Below, piece after piece: positions 49,442 to 58,546 of a stretch of DNA of 64,000 nucleotides (within the stretch, counting starts at the first letter, position 1; each line of letters opens with the position of its first letter). A model generated the notes under the pieces. The model ran no database searches and had not been told where the DNA came from. It worked only from the letters and a program-made list of their open reading frames with translations. Made by a program: the position numbers and the translations under genes. The stretch is from Moraxella oculi (lineage in GTDB: Bacteria > Pseudomonadota > Gammaproteobacteria > Pseudomonadales > Moraxellaceae): assembly GCF_023336735.1 (NCBI RefSeq), contig NZ_JAMBAQ010000003.1, positions 109,082 to 173,081 of the forward strand. The letters are read 5' to 3'.

Positions 49442-50272
49442 TCAATCTGCCAGGTTTAGCCAAATGGGCGTGAGCGGCATTTTTGGTAGCAGTTGTTGGA
49501 ATCGCTGTGGATAATACGCATTGATGAAATAAAGCCCATCGGCAGATGCGGTTGGTGGGGCAAGGCTGCGATTTTTTGCCTCAATTAATCGAGTGATGTC
49601 ACTGACTTCAAGTTCGCCCTTACCAATGGCAAATAGCGTTCCCATGATGTTTCTTACCATGTGATGTAAAAAACCATCAGCTTGAATGTCGAGTACCAAA
49701 AAGACACCGTGCTGAATCAGATTGGCATGACTGACGGTACGCACAGGTTGATTGGATTGGCATTGTGCGGCACGAAAGCTACTAAAATCATGAGTTCCGA
49801 TCAGTATTTTGCTTGCTTGTATCATGGCATTGACATTAAGTGGGGCGTATTCATGTGTTACTTGACCATTTAGGATGGCGGTTCGGTAGGGTTGGTTGAG
49901 AGTGATGTAGCGATAGCGTCTGGCGATGGCTGAAAATCGCGCATGAAAATCAGCGGGCATGGCGACAATCCAACGCAAAGCAATGTCTTTGGGTAGTAAG
50001 GTATTGGTGCCACGCATCCAGCTGTATTCGCTGCGTTTTGCGGTGGTCTGAAAATGTGCAACCATGTTGCTGGCATGCACTCCTGCATCAGTACGACCAG
50101 CGGCAATCAGTTCGATTGGTTCATTGGCGATGGTTGATAGGGCTTTTTCAATGACTGCCTGTACACCAATAACGCTTTCTTGGCGTTGCCAACCACGGTA
50201 ATTGGTGCCAATGAATTCAATACCTACCGCATAAGTGTGTTCGATGCTGTTTGATTGTTTTTTTTCTATCAT
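49442..50272 (-). CDS. truA: tRNA pseudouridine(38-40) synthase TruA
   Basis: A protein of 276 residues that isomerises uridines 38-40 in the anticodon arm of tRNAs. The catalytic Asp is in GRTDAGVHA, with FSAIARRYRY and the C-terminal FLHHMVRNIMGTL as further family motifs. The ATG at 50272 overlaps the asparaginase stop as ATGA, so the genes are coupled; an in-frame start at 50353 lies inside the asparaginase gene and is rejected. Confidence 0.95.
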   Translation of the reverse strand: MIEKKQSNSIEHTYAVGIEFIGTNYRGWQRQESVIGVQAVIEKALSTIANEPIELIAAGRTDAGVHASNMVAHFQTTAKRSEYSWMRGTNTLLPKDIALRWIVAMPADFHARFSAIARRYRYITLNQPYRTAILNGQVTHEYAPLNVNAMIQASKILIGTHDFSSFRAAQCQSNQPVRTVSHANLIQHGVFLVLDIQADGFLHHMVRNIMGTLFAIGKGELEVSDITRLIEAKNRSLAPPTASADGLYFINAYYPQRFQQLLPKMPLTPIWLNLAD

Positions 50273-51255
50273 TGTAGAACCTGCCAAAGTGTTTTTCCAT
50301 AAGTTCCTGCAATGCCAAGATGACTTGCTTGCACGCCGTATTGATATTGCCAAGATCCTGCTGCATAATCAGTAGAGATGCCACCAAAAGCACACATTGT
50401 GGTACAAATCACCATCACTTTTTTGGCCTGTAGCTCTTCCAAAAGTTGTTTTAATGTTTGTGATGAAGGAAGATTGCCTTTACCAAAAGCGATTAAGATG
50501 ACCGCCTTGGTGTCATCATGCAACTGCGTGAGTTGATGTTCTAGGTTTTTGACATCATTTGGTAGGCAGTAGATGGCTGTGATTTGTGTGTGCTTGGCAT
50601 GATTTAAGAGAGTTGGTAGCTGAGCCAGCTTGTCATTGATTGTGTGATGAGGTGAGTTGTACTTAAAATCTTCATTAAAAACCGACCGATTGGTTTTTTT
50701 ATGAGTTATTACCTTGCCAACAAAAGCATCATGGTCTTGGTTGTTTATTTTTTGAGTATCAAGAGCGTCCATTAACTTTTCTGCAAATTGTACAAACACG
50801 CCTGTGTGTGCCATTGCATCAGAAATACTGGCTGCAAGATTCATCCAGGCATCTGAATGGTCATCAATGGTGTAAATTGCTTCATCACTGATAAGTAACG
50901 GCTGCATGCTCCCTGTGATGACAAGGCTTAAGTCAGTCAAATCTTTTAAAGCGTGAGCTAAAAAAGCCGCCAAAAAACTCAAAGTATCCGTACCTGTGAT
51001 GAGCACGAATTTTCGCCCTCCTTTAGCATAAGCTTGTAAAATTAGACCGTACAACTGCACAAAATCACTGGGTGTTAATGTGCTGCTGTCTTTGATGATT
51101 TTGTTTGAAAGTGTTGCGATGTCGATGTTGGGTAGCTTGATGCGACAGTGTGCTTGCAAGATTGGCAAGAATTCATCAGCGGATAAGGGTGATAATGGCG
51201 TACCATGTGAACCAAAAGTACCACCAGCATGAATGAGATAAACGGCTGTATTCAT
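50269..51255 (-). CDS. L-asparaginase, cytoplasmic type
   Basis: A 328-residue member of the asparaginase/glutaminase family, without a signal peptide. The two catalytic threonine motifs are present: HAGGTFGSHGTPL near residue 10 and ITGTDTLSFLAAFL near residue 85. A long middle part and ICTTMCAFGGISTDYAAGS follow. It hydrolyses asparagine to aspartate and ammonia. It overlaps truA by 4 nt. Active specificity for glutamine or other amides cannot be judged. Confidence 0.88.
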   Translation of the reverse strand: MNTAVYLIHAGGTFGSHGTPLSPLSADEFLPILQAHCRIKLPNIDIATLSNKIIKDSSTLTPSDFVQLYGLILQAYAKGGRKFVLITGTDTLSFLAAFLAHALKDLTDLSLVITGSMQPLLISDEAIYTIDDHSDAWMNLAASISDAMAHTGVFVQFAEKLMDALDTQKINNQDHDAFVGKVITHKKTNRSVFNEDFKYNSPHHTINDKLAQLPTLLNHAKHTQITAIYCLPNDVKNLEHQLTQLHDDTKAVILIAFGKGNLPSSQTLKQLLEELQAKKVMVICTTMCAFGGISTDYAAGSWQYQYGVQASHLGIAGTYGKTLWQVLQ

Positions 51256-51311
51256 AGCATATTAATGGGGTTAATTTTTTTGATGATGATGTGGTTGGTA
51301 TGACGCATAAT

Positions 51312-51335
51312 AAAAGCACGCCACTGCGTGCTTTT
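51312..51335 (-). terminator. Terminator of asd
   Basis: A perfect 10-bp stem (AAAAGCACGC with its complement) has a 4-nt loop, 11 nt beyond the asd stop, and reads into TTTTATTA on the minus strand. Confidence 0.85.
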
Positions 51336-51346
51336 AGGGTTGGCTA

Positions 51347-52477
51347 TTAAATGCGACCTTGTATGATAGCAAGCATGCGACGAAGTGGTTCGGCTGCACC
51401 CCATAATAACTGATCTCCGACGGTAAAGGCACTGAGATATTCGCCGCCCATATTCATCTTGCGTAGGCGACCGACGGCAACTTTGAGTGTGCCAGTTACC
51501 GCTACTGGTGTCAGTCGCTCCATGCTTGCTGACTTGTCATTTTCTACAACATCCAGCCACGGATTGTCGCTGGCACGCAGGGCTTGTTCTATTTGTGATA
51601 AGGGAATGTCCTTGTTCAGCTTGATGGTTAGGGCTTGGCTATGGCAACGCATGGCACCGATACGCACACAAATTCCGTCAATGTTAATCAATTCATCACC
51701 AGATTTTCCAAGTATTTTATTGGTTTCGGCTTGACCTTTAAACTCTTCTCTGGATTGACCATTCTCTAGCTGGCTGTCAATGTAGGGAATTAAGCTGCCT
51801 GCCAATACCGCACCAAAATTTTGTTTTGGAAAATCATCAGCACGCTGTGTATTGGCAATCGTCCGATCAATCTCTAAGATGGCGGAAGCTGGATCATTCA
51901 GCTTGTCAGACACGCTATCGTGCAACACGCCCATTCCAGTAATCAATTCACGCATGTTGGCGGCACCTGCACCAGATGCAGCTTGGTAAGTCATCGCAGA
52001 CACCCATTCTACCCAACCACGGCGGAACAATTCACCGATTGCCATCAGCATCAGGCTGACTGTACAATTACCACCAATGAAGTCTTTTTTGCCCGCTGCT
52101 AATGCTTGGTCAATCACATGGCGATTCATGGGGTCTAAGATGATGATGGCATCATGATCCATACGCAGAGTGCTTGCAGCATCAATCCAATAGCCATTCC
52201 AACCCAAATCTCTTAGGGCGGGGTGTATGGCTTTGGTGTAGTCGCCACCTTGACAGGTGATGATGGCATCACATTTGGCAAGTTCGTTGATGTCGTTTGC
52301 ATCTTTTAAAGTGCCTGCATCCACGCCGAAATTGGGAGCGTCGCCACCAGCATTGCTGGTTGAAAAAAACACAGGCGTTATGTGATCAAAATCACCTTCT
52401 TCAACCATGCGAGCCATGAGTACAGAGCCAACCATGCCACGCCAACCAACCAGACCAACTGCCATTTTTTTTGCCAT
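51347..52477 (-). CDS. asd: Aspartate-semialdehyde dehydrogenase
   Basis: About 376 residues. It reduces aspartyl phosphate to the semialdehyde for lysine, threonine, methionine and diaminopimelate. The NADP fold has [15 protein letters not shown]; the active-site Cys is in [29 protein letters not shown] and [16 protein letters not shown] are substrate-site motifs of the E. coli-type enzyme. Possible starts are GTG 52486, ATG 52480 and ATG 52477; the last has the best spacing from AAAGGTGG. Confidence 0.96.
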   Translation of the reverse strand: MAKKMAVGLVGWRGMVGSVLMARMVEEGDFDHITPVFFSTSNAGGDAPNFGVDAGTLKDANDINELAKCDAIITCQGGDYTKAIHPALRDLGWNGYWIDAASTLRMDHDAIIILDPMNRHVIDQALAAGKKDFIGGNCTVSLMLMAIGELFRRGWVEWVSAMTYQAASGAGAANMRELITGMGVLHDSVSDKLNDPASAILEIDRTIANTQRADDFPKQNFGAVLAGSLIPYIDSQLENGQSREEFKGQAETNKILGKSGDELINIDGICVRIGAMRCHSQALTIKLNKDIPLSQIEQALRASDNPWLDVVENDKSASMERLTPVAVTGTLKVAVGRLRKMNMGGEYLSAFTVGDQLLWGAAEPLRRMLAIIQGRI

Positions 52478-52782
52478 CATTTCCACCTTTGGGTCATAAA
52501 AATAACTGTCTAAATTTCGCTTGGATTAAGCGATGTGAATGCTTAACTAAGCATAAAAGAAAGCATATAACTATGCACTGTTATTGATGAAAAATCAAGC
52601 TTTTTTTGTGGTTTTTTGATGAAGTTTTTTAAGCAAAATTTGCCTTATTATTTTGCCTTTATTGTTACAATCCGTCAAACATGATTTTGATTGGGGTGGT
52701 GATGAGGGTGGATTGTTGATTGTCGGTAAAATCTTACAAGCTTTGATGGTAATGACTGATGGTATGTGACATGTTTTGCCTT

Positions 52783-52788
52783 TATAAT
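52783..52788 (+). promoter_or_regulatory. Candidate -10 box for the intergenic small RNA
   Basis: A perfect TATAAT on the plus strand in the asd-glycosyltransferase gap, about 80 nt before an isolated strong terminator. No good -35 box is seen, so an activator may be needed. Confidence 0.4.
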
Positions 52789-52794
52789 GCACGC

Positions 52795-52893
52795 CATAGT
52801 ATCAAGGATTGAATAGGCAAGGACGCTTAGGAATGATTCTTATGGATAAGCTTTACCCAAATGCCCAGTTTACCCAAGCTGGGTATTTTTTTA
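52795..52893 (+). ncRNA. Candidate CsrA/RsmA-binding small RNA
   Basis: A roughly 100-nt stretch between a TATAAT box and a strong terminator, with no credible gene. Four GGA triplets occur in 41 nt (52806, 52821, 52830, 52844). Two sit in hairpin loops: TCAA-GGA-TTGA (52803-52813) and CTTA-TGGA-TAAG (52839-52850). GGA in the loop of a short stem is the binding signal of CsrA/RsmA, and sRNAs such as RsmY/RsmZ or CsrB titrate CsrA with many such sites. A 27-codon frame (ATG at 52833) crosses the terminator and is probably spurious. The call is inference from structure; family membership is unverified. Confidence 0.5.
52861..52893 (+). terminator. Isolated strong terminator, plus strand
   Basis: An 11-bp stem (52861-52871 with 52876-52886, ACCC loop, two G-U pairs) runs into seven T. 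No plus-strand protein gene ends here, which supports a small RNA. Confidence 0.8.
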
Positions 52894-52936
52894 TCTGTAT
52901 TGTCTGTCATCGATTGACCGTGTTTTTTCTTGCGTT

Positions 52937-54160
52937 TTATTCATCAATGCGAATGCAGACCAGATTATCATGACGATCGCTTTTGACCAGTTGGCAGTTT
53001 GGTACGAGCGACTGATAAATGGCAAGCGTTTCGGCGGTCATTTGTTCGATGGTGTACTGATGTGTCATGTTAGGGCGTAATCGGTTTTGTAGATGAGATT
53101 TGACCGTGCGACATAAAGCGATGGCAGTTTCTTCTTTAACCAATCCTTGTGGATAGGTGGCGGTGAGAATGTCGGCAAACGCTCCTTTTGCCCAGCCGAT
53201 GACAGGTGTACCAAGATGAATGGCCTGTAAAGCAGTCATGCCAATGCTTTCAGGATAATTTGCCAAAGCAAGTACGATATTGGCAGATGAAAGCCACTCT
53301 TTCATATCAGGTGGTTGTCTGCCGATGAAAGTAACACGGTCATTTAAGCCTAAGGTATGTATGCGTTGAATGAATTCTTCGTGAGCGACATCTTGGTCGG
53401 TAGGATCGGTTTCCAAATCTTCAGCAATGATGGCGTGAATGTCTGGGAATTTCTCCTTTAAATTTCCTAAAATATCCACAAGCCATTCTTGACCATACTC
53501 TGTGCCGATGGGTGTGGGGAAGAGCAGCCATTTTTTATGCTCCAATTCTGGATATTCGGTAAATACACTATGTAGCCAATATACCGATGAATTGTGTCGA
53601 TAAGGATAAGTACGCACATCAACCCCACGACGCACGCAGATGATGTCAAAAGGATGATTTTGAATATTAAGCATCTCTTGTTTTTGCAGGATTTTGTCTT
53701 TTAGATATTTATGAATGCTTAAAGATGCTGTGATGATGACATCAGAATAGAATAATGCTCGTGAATAAGAATTGATGGGATAAAAGCCATATATGGTGGC
53801 AATGACTTTTGGGTGTTCTGTTTTTGGTAATAGTCTTAGCGTCCAGTGCAGCACCCAGGCAGGCGTGCGAGAATGTACATGAATGATGTCTGGTCGGTGT
53901 GTTTGAATGATTTTTTTAAGCTTGAAAACATGTTTTAATGCCCACCATGATTTTTTTGGCATTGGTAATTTTTGATACACAGTGCCATCACGCATTAGGC
54001 GTATGACCAGTTCGCAATCTTCATCTGCTGACCCAATGACGACTGACTCATGACCTGCGCGCATGAGTGCGTGAGTGATGGCATAAATGCCACGCTCGGC
54101 TTCGTCGTGTTTGAGTGATGATGACAGATGCAGTACTTTCATCTTTTTTTGGCTCGTCAT
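52937..54160 (-). CDS. Glycosyltransferase, GT4-like
   Basis: A 407-residue GT-B-fold enzyme. The N-terminal acceptor domain begins with KVLHLSSSLKHDEAERGIYAI, and DIIHVHSRTPAWVL is typical of GT4 proteins. The C-terminal nucleotide-sugar domain has RVTFIGRQPPDMKEWLSSANIVLALANYPESIGMTALQAIHLGTPVIGW, that is the E-x7-E region with Glu in PESIG. It probably adds a sugar to lipooligosaccharide or another surface glycan; donor and acceptor are unknown. The start overlaps the stop of the peroxiredoxin gene by 4 nt, so both are cotranscribed. Confidence 0.85.
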   Translation of the reverse strand: MTSQKKMKVLHLSSSLKHDEAERGIYAITHALMRAGHESVVIGSADEDCELVIRLMRDGTVYQKLPMPKKSWWALKHVFKLKKIIQTHRPDIIHVHSRTPAWVLHWTLRLLPKTEHPKVIATIYGFYPINSYSRALFYSDVIITASLSIHKYLKDKILQKQEMLNIQNHPFDIICVRRGVDVRTYPYRHNSSVYWLHSVFTEYPELEHKKWLLFPTPIGTEYGQEWLVDILGNLKEKFPDIHAIIAEDLETDPTDQDVAHEEFIQRIHTLGLNDRVTFIGRQPPDMKEWLSSANIVLALANYPESIGMTALQAIHLGTPVIGWAKGAFADILTATYPQGLVKEETAIALCRTVKSHLQNRLRPNMTHQYTIEQMTAETLAIYQSLVPNCQLVKSDRHDNLVCIRIDE

Positions 54161-54636
54161 AGAATATCTAGTAAAGCTTGTGCGTGTCCCTTTGCTTTAA
54201 TGTTGCGAAAGCTTGCTTTGATTTGCCCATGTTCATCAAAAACGAAAGTGGAGCGAACGATGCCAAGATGAGTTTTGCCGTACATCTTTTTTTCTTTGAT
54301 GACATCAAAATGTTGGCATAGTGCTTCATCAGCATCACTGATTAAAGCAATGCCCAATGATTTTTTATGGATAAAGTTGTGATGCGACTTGATGCCATCA
54401 CGAGACACGCCGATGATTTGATAGCCTTTATCGCCGAACTGTGTTTTTAGTTGGGTGAATTCACTGGCTTGGACACTACAGCCTACCGTGTTGTCTTTGG
54501 GATAAAAATACAGAATCAGACCTTGATGATTGTCTTTAACAAAATCAACCAAATTGATGGTTTTTTCTATGCCATCTTGAACCATCATGACATCAAAGTC
54601 GGGTAGGCAGATGGATTCTCGGGACTCTTTCATCAT
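54157..54636 (-). CDS. bcp: Peroxiredoxin of the BCP/PrxQ type
   Basis: A 159-residue thiol peroxidase that reduces H2O2 and organic hydroperoxides. The peroxidatic Cys is in DNTVGCSVQASEF (family: TPGCT), within LILYFYPKDNT. The resolving Cys that PrxQ enzymes often have five residues later is missing here (Ser-Glu instead), so it would act as a 1-Cys enzyme or use another partner thiol. It is the first gene of a two-gene unit with the glycosyltransferase and divergent from the purine permease. Confidence 0.9.
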   Translation of the reverse strand: MMKESRESICLPDFDVMMVQDGIEKTINLVDFVKDNHQGLILYFYPKDNTVGCSVQASEFTQLKTQFGDKGYQIIGVSRDGIKSHHNFIHKKSLGIALISDADEALCQHFDVIKEKKMYGKTHLGIVRSTFVFDEHGQIKASFRNIKAKGHAQALLDIL

Positions 54637-54741
54637 TTAAAACACCATTTTAATAGTTTGATGGTTGTAGAAATCAGCATATTTTAACCAAAAAATTGAT
54701 TGTTGTGTGTAGAAAATTTTTGTAACTTTGTTTATGATAAA

Positions 54742-54770
54742 TTGTAAAAATTATCACTATTTAGTAAAAT
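54742..54770 (+). promoter_or_regulatory. Candidate promoter of purine permease
   Basis: TTGTAA (54742-54747), a 17-nt spacer and TAAAAT (54765-54770) lie 50 nt before the permease start. No purine riboswitch is seen in the leader. Confidence 0.5.
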
Positions 54771-54819
54771 TATTAATTTTTTATTGTTGTTTCCATCATT
54801 GTTTTTTTATGGGTTTTTT

Positions 54820-56133
54820 ATGTCTTTATCCTCTTTTTTTAAACTTGGTGAACGCAAGACAACCATTCGCCAAGAGATTTTGGCTGGCTTAACGACTTTT
54901 TTGGCGATGGTGTATTCCGTCATTGTTGTGCCAAACATGCTTAGTAACGCAGGCTTTCCTGCTGAATCTGTGTTCATTGCCACTTGCCTTGTGGCAGGTC
55001 TTGGGTCAATTTTCATTGGTCTTTGGGCAAATGTGCCAATGGCGATTGGGTGTGCCATCAGTTTGACGGCATTCACAGCATTTAGCTTGGTACTTGGTCA
55101 AGGCATCAGCGTGCCTGTGGCGTTGGGTGCGATTTTTTTAATGGGTGTGTTGTTCACGCTGATTTCCGTTACAGGCATTCGTGCTTGGATTCTGCGAAAT
55201 CTGCCCATATCGATTGCTCATGGTGCAGGCATTGGCATCGGTTTGTTTTTATTGCTGATTGCTGCCAATGGCGTGGGGCTGGTTGTGAGTAATGAAGCGG
55301 GCTTGCCTGTTAAGATGGGTGAGTTTACCTCGTTTCCTGTCATCATGTCTTTACTTGGTCTAGCGGCAATCATTGGTTTGGAACGCAGAAAAATTAAAGG
55401 AAGTATTCTATGGGTAATCATCGCCATCACAGTGATTGGGCTTATCTTTGATTCGAATGTTAAGTTTGGTGGAGAAATTTTTAAATTACCCAGCGTTTCA
55501 GGCGATTCATTATTTTTTAGTATGGACTTAATGGGCGCATTGAATGCAGCGGTGTTGCCTGCAGTTTTTGCCCTTGTGATGACAGCGGTATTTGATGCGA
55601 CAGGAACGATTCGTGCGGTGGCAGGACAGGCGGATTTGATCGATCAAGATGGTCAAATCATTCATGGTGGTCGTGCTTTAACCTCAGATTCGGTGTCTAG
55701 CATTTTTTCTGGTCTGTTTGGCACGGCACCTGCAGCAGTGTATATTGAGTCTGCGGCAGGTACGGCTGTGGGCGGTAAGACAGGTTTGACTGCAGTGGTT
55801 GTTGGCTTGCTGTTTTTACTCATGCTGTTTTTTGGACCTTTGGCATTTTTAGTACCCAGCTACGCAACCGCACCTGCATTGATGTATGTGGGTTTGCTCA
55901 TGCTTAGTAATGTTTCCAAACTGGATTTTGATGATTTTGTGGGTGCAATGAGTGGTTTGGTGTGTGCGGTATTTATCGTCTTGACTGCGAACATCGTTAC
56001 AGGCATCATGTTGGGTTTTGCAGGCTTGGTGCTTGGTCGTGTGATGGCAGGCGAGTTTGATGAATTGAATGCTGGTACCGTGATCATAGCGGTGGTACTG
56101 GTGGCATTTTATGCGTTGGGCTATGCGATTTAA
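54820..56133 (+). CDS. Guanine/hypoxanthine permease, NCS2/AzgA type
   Basis: A 437-residue inner-membrane carrier with about 13-14 helices, very similar in layout to E. coli GhxP/GhxQ (YjcD/YgfQ). Key stretches are [54 protein letters not shown] and the signature [16 protein letters not shown]. It imports purine bases with protons. The ATG at 54820 is chosen from family alignment; the Shine-Dalgarno is weak (GGG). Confidence 0.9.
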   Translation: MSLSSFFKLGERKTTIRQEILAGLTTFLAMVYSVIVVPNMLSNAGFPAESVFIATCLVAGLGSIFIGLWANVPMAIGCAISLTAFTAFSLVLGQGISVPVALGAIFLMGVLFTLISVTGIRAWILRNLPISIAHGAGIGIGLFLLLIAANGVGLVVSNEAGLPVKMGEFTSFPVIMSLLGLAAIIGLERRKIKGSILWVIIAITVIGLIFDSNVKFGGEIFKLPSVSGDSLFFSMDLMGALNAAVLPAVFALVMTAVFDATGTIRAVAGQADLIDQDGQIIHGGRALTSDSVSSIFSGLFGTAPAAVYIESAAGTAVGGKTGLTAVVVGLLFLLMLFFGPLAFLVPSYATAPALMYVGLLMLSNVSKLDFDDFVGAMSGLVCAVFIVLTANIVTGIMLGFAGLVLGRVMAGEFDELNAGTVIIAVVLVAFYALGYAI

Positions 56134-56159
56134 TATCATTGATTGCTTTTACTGAATAA

Positions 56160-56196
56160 AAAAAATCATCAATTTGCTGATCAAATTGATGATTTT
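56160..56196. terminator. Convergent bidirectional terminator after permease and tetR
   Basis: A perfect 16-bp stem (56160-56175 with 56181-56196) has a 5-nt loop and A and T tracts on both sides. It can end the permease gene and the opposite tetR gene. Confidence 0.9.
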
Positions 56197-56262
56197 TAAT
56201 TGGCATTTTGACAATCTAGATAAATTGACATGATCATTGCTAAAAACTATAAACCACCAAAC

Positions 56263-56838
56263 TCACCCCAAACTTGTGGTGTTTCTGATCTCATCAATCA
56301 AACCAACCAGATACGCATGCAGCATTGGCAAATTGTCAGATGATAGATTATTTAGCCACGCACCATCTGCTGCACATCGAATGGCGAATAGTCGTATGTC
56401 ATCATCGGTGGTGGCATGGCTTTGCAGTTTTTGATTCAGCCATTCATTCCAAAAATTGACCAGCTTGCTTTCAGCATTCATGGCACGAACCAATCCTGCC
56501 CAATCACTAGATAAGCCAATGCTTTGATTGGTAAAAAATACATTCACATAAGCATGAGTAAATACGCCTTTTTGCTTACCAATTTGTTCGATTTCCTGCA
56601 AGATGGCTGTGTTGATTTGGGCGATGAACAATCCAAAAACCGACTCAATAAGTTCATCTTTATTTTTAAAGTGGTGGAATAATCCGCCCTTGCTTGTGCC
56701 AGCAGCATCCGCCACTTTTTGCATGGAAATGTTGGCAATGCCATCTGCTAGCATGATATTTTTGGCGGCGATGAGAATGCTGTGTCGAAGCAGTTGCGGA
56801 TTGTTTTTGCGTTTTGTTTTGGGTGATTGATTATCCAT
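56263..56838 (-). CDS. TetR-family transcriptional regulator
   Basis: A 191-residue repressor. The N-terminal helix-turn-helix is ANISMQKVADAAGTSKGGLFHHFKNKDELI, residues about 35-65; the C-terminal ligand-binding part is diverse. A near-palindrome CCGAC-TG-GTCGG lies about 100 nt upstream and probably serves as its operator, implying autoregulation. No obvious divergent target gene is adjacent. The ligand is unknown. Confidence 0.9.
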   Translation of the reverse strand: MDNQSPKTKRKNNPQLLRHSILIAAKNIMLADGIANISMQKVADAAGTSKGGLFHHFKNKDELIESVFGLFIAQINTAILQEIEQIGKQKGVFTHAYVNVFFTNQSIGLSSDWAGLVRAMNAESKLVNFWNEWLNQKLQSHATTDDDIRLFAIRCAADGAWLNNLSSDNLPMLHAYLVGLIDEIRNTTSLG

Positions 56839-56936
56839 ATAGGTTTCCTTGGGAGGTGATGATTTGCAGGCGTCTGTGGGTCAATACTGATCATAATGAA
56901 TGACGCATCCATTGATGATGTGATGAAAAAATAAAA

Positions 56937-56955
56937 AGTCCGACTGGTCGGTATC
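56937..56955. promoter_or_regulatory. Probable TetR-type operator
   Basis: CCGAC-TG-GTCGG (56940-56951) is a 5-bp inverted repeat about a 2-nt centre, matching the ACCGAC-N2-GTCGGT pattern of many TetR sites. It lies upstream of tetR, in an AT-rich region suited to a promoter. Confidence 0.6.
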
Positions 56956-57004
56956 TAAAATAGAGTGGAGCACCTTTTAAAATCAGTTGGGTGTATTGCC
57001 CATC

Positions 57005-57712
57005 TTAAATGATGCTTACTGATGACACATAGCGAGTGGGATCGTTAACGCCAGCGTCAATAAACCCTTGTCGGCGTAAAGAGCAACTGTCGCACACACC
57101 ACAAGCATGTCCATCGGCATCAGCTTGATAGCAAGATACGGTTTGCCCATAGTCCACGCCAAGCGACAAACCCAATTCTAATGTTTGGGCTTTCGATAGG
57201 TATTGTAAAGGAGCGACTACGGATAATTGGTTTCCTGCACGCCCTGCAACAGTAGCAAGATTGGCAAGATGCTCAAAGGCTTGAATAAAGTCTGGTCGGC
57301 AATCAGGATAGCCAGAAAAATCCACCGAGCTGACGCCGATGACGATGTGGTTGGCACCCATTACCTCAGCGACTGCCAATGCGTAGGACAAAAAAATCGT
57401 ATTGCGAGCTGGTACATAGGTAACAGGAACGGCATTTGAGTTGGCGTCATAATTTGGCACATTAATGCTTTGGTCGGTGAGTGCTGACCCGCCAAGCCAA
57501 GCGATGTCAATGTCAATAATGCGATGATTCACCCCCAGTCTTTGGGTGATTTTTTGTGCGGCGATAAGCTCGCTAGAATGACGCTGACCATAGCGAAAAC
57601 TGATGGCGGTAATTTCTTTGAAATTTGCCTTAGCCCAGTAAAGACAGGTGGTGGAGTCAAGCCCACCAGAGAACAGAACGATGGCTTTTTTATCGTAAAA
57701 ATCAGGATTCAT
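57005..57712 (-). CDS. queC: 7-cyano-7-deazaguanine synthase QueC
   Basis: A 235-residue enzyme making preQ0, the precursor of queuosine in tRNA. The PP-loop ATP motif is [15 protein letters not shown] near residue 14. Zinc ligands are C-x(n)-CGVCDSC at the C-terminus. [16 protein letters not shown] and [14 protein letters not shown] are family motifs. It stands alone, between tetR and the divergent MarC-family gene. Confidence 0.95.
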   Translation of the reverse strand: MNPDFYDKKAIVLFSGGLDSTTCLYWAKANFKEITAISFRYGQRHSSELIAAQKITQRLGVNHRIIDIDIAWLGGSALTDQSINVPNYDANSNAVPVTYVPARNTIFLSYALAVAEVMGANHIVIGVSSVDFSGYPDCRPDFIQAFEHLANLATVAGRAGNQLSVVAPLQYLSKAQTLELGLSLGVDYGQTVSCYQADADGHACGVCDSCSLRRQGFIDAGVNDPTRYVSSVSII

Positions 57713-57829
57713 GGCATAAAATGATGAAAAAATTGATAAAATTTTACCATAAAAATACAGATTATGGTGAGATTTTAGTGGTGCTTATGGTAGAATATTT
57801 TGCATGATGTTTTTAATAAAAGAAAGTCT

Positions 57830-58459
57830 ATGGATACAGAACTGATAAAAATCATCTTGGCATTTGTGGTGCTGATCAACCCATTTAGCGTGCTTGGATT
57901 GTTTTTAAACATTACTAAAGGATATGGCGTTCAAGACCGCAAAAAGGTTGCTCAAATTGCTTGTTTGACGGTATTAATTACCATCAGCTTTTTTACGCTG
58001 CTGGGCGAAGCTTTGCTAAAAATACTGGGAATCTCAGTTGGTTCATTCCAAGTGGCAGGTGGCATTTTGGTGTTTTTGATTGCCATCAATATGATGAACG
58101 GTGGGGGCAATCCTGTCAAACCAAAGGAAGACGAGGTGGAGGTTAATTCCTCATTGGCAGCATCAGCGGTCGTGCCATTGGCCATTCCGATGATGATTGG
58201 TCCAGGTGGCATTTCGGCGGTGATTATTTATAGCAGCCAAGTAAAAGATTTTTTTCAAGTGGGCATGATGCTCATCGCAGGTCTGTGCATCAGTGTGTTT
58301 TGTTATGCCTCACTCATGGCGGCAGGGCGTATCAGTCGATTTTTGGGGGATACGGGGCTGAATATCTTAAGTCGTGTCATGGGCATGCTTTTAGCGGCAG
58401 TTGCCATTGAGATTTTGGTTCATGGGTTAAGAGCGATTTTCCCTGGTTTGTTACACTGA
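57830..58459 (+). CDS. MarC-family inner-membrane protein
   Basis: A 209-residue protein with six predicted helices, of the MarC/UPF0056 family (INPFSVLGLFLNITKGYG, then the glycine-rich VAGGILVFLIAINMMNGG and AIPMMIGPGGISAVIIYSS). The family's function is not established; the original link to multiple antibiotic resistance was not confirmed. The ATG at 57830 fits the family start; the frame extends upstream to 57800 without a better site. Confidence 0.85.
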   Translation: MDTELIKIILAFVVLINPFSVLGLFLNITKGYGVQDRKKVAQIACLTVLITISFFTLLGEALLKILGISVGSFQVAGGILVFLIAINMMNGGGNPVKPKEDEVEVNSSLAASAVVPLAIPMMIGPGGISAVIIYSSQVKDFFQVGMMLIAGLCISVFCYASLMAAGRISRFLGDTGLNILSRVMGMLLAAVAIEILVHGLRAIFPGLLH

Positions 58460-58468
58460 CTTTGATTT

Positions 58469-58521
58469 GATGAATTAAAATCAATCAATGCTAAATTTAG
58501 GTTTTTTGATTTTAATTCATC
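58469..58521. terminator. Convergent terminator between MarC-family gene and trpC
   Basis: A perfect 16-bp stem (58469-58484 with 58506-58521) has a 21-nt loop. A T-rich tract is inside the loop rather than after the stem on the plus strand, so efficiency is uncertain. Confidence 0.6.
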
Positions 58522-58546
58522 GGTAGCAGTTTGAATTGTTTAAATC

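Noticed and set aside
52833..52920. A 27-codon gene in the asd-glycosyltransferase gap
   Set aside because: The frame runs through a strong terminator stem and has no good ribosome binding site; the small-RNA explanation fits better.
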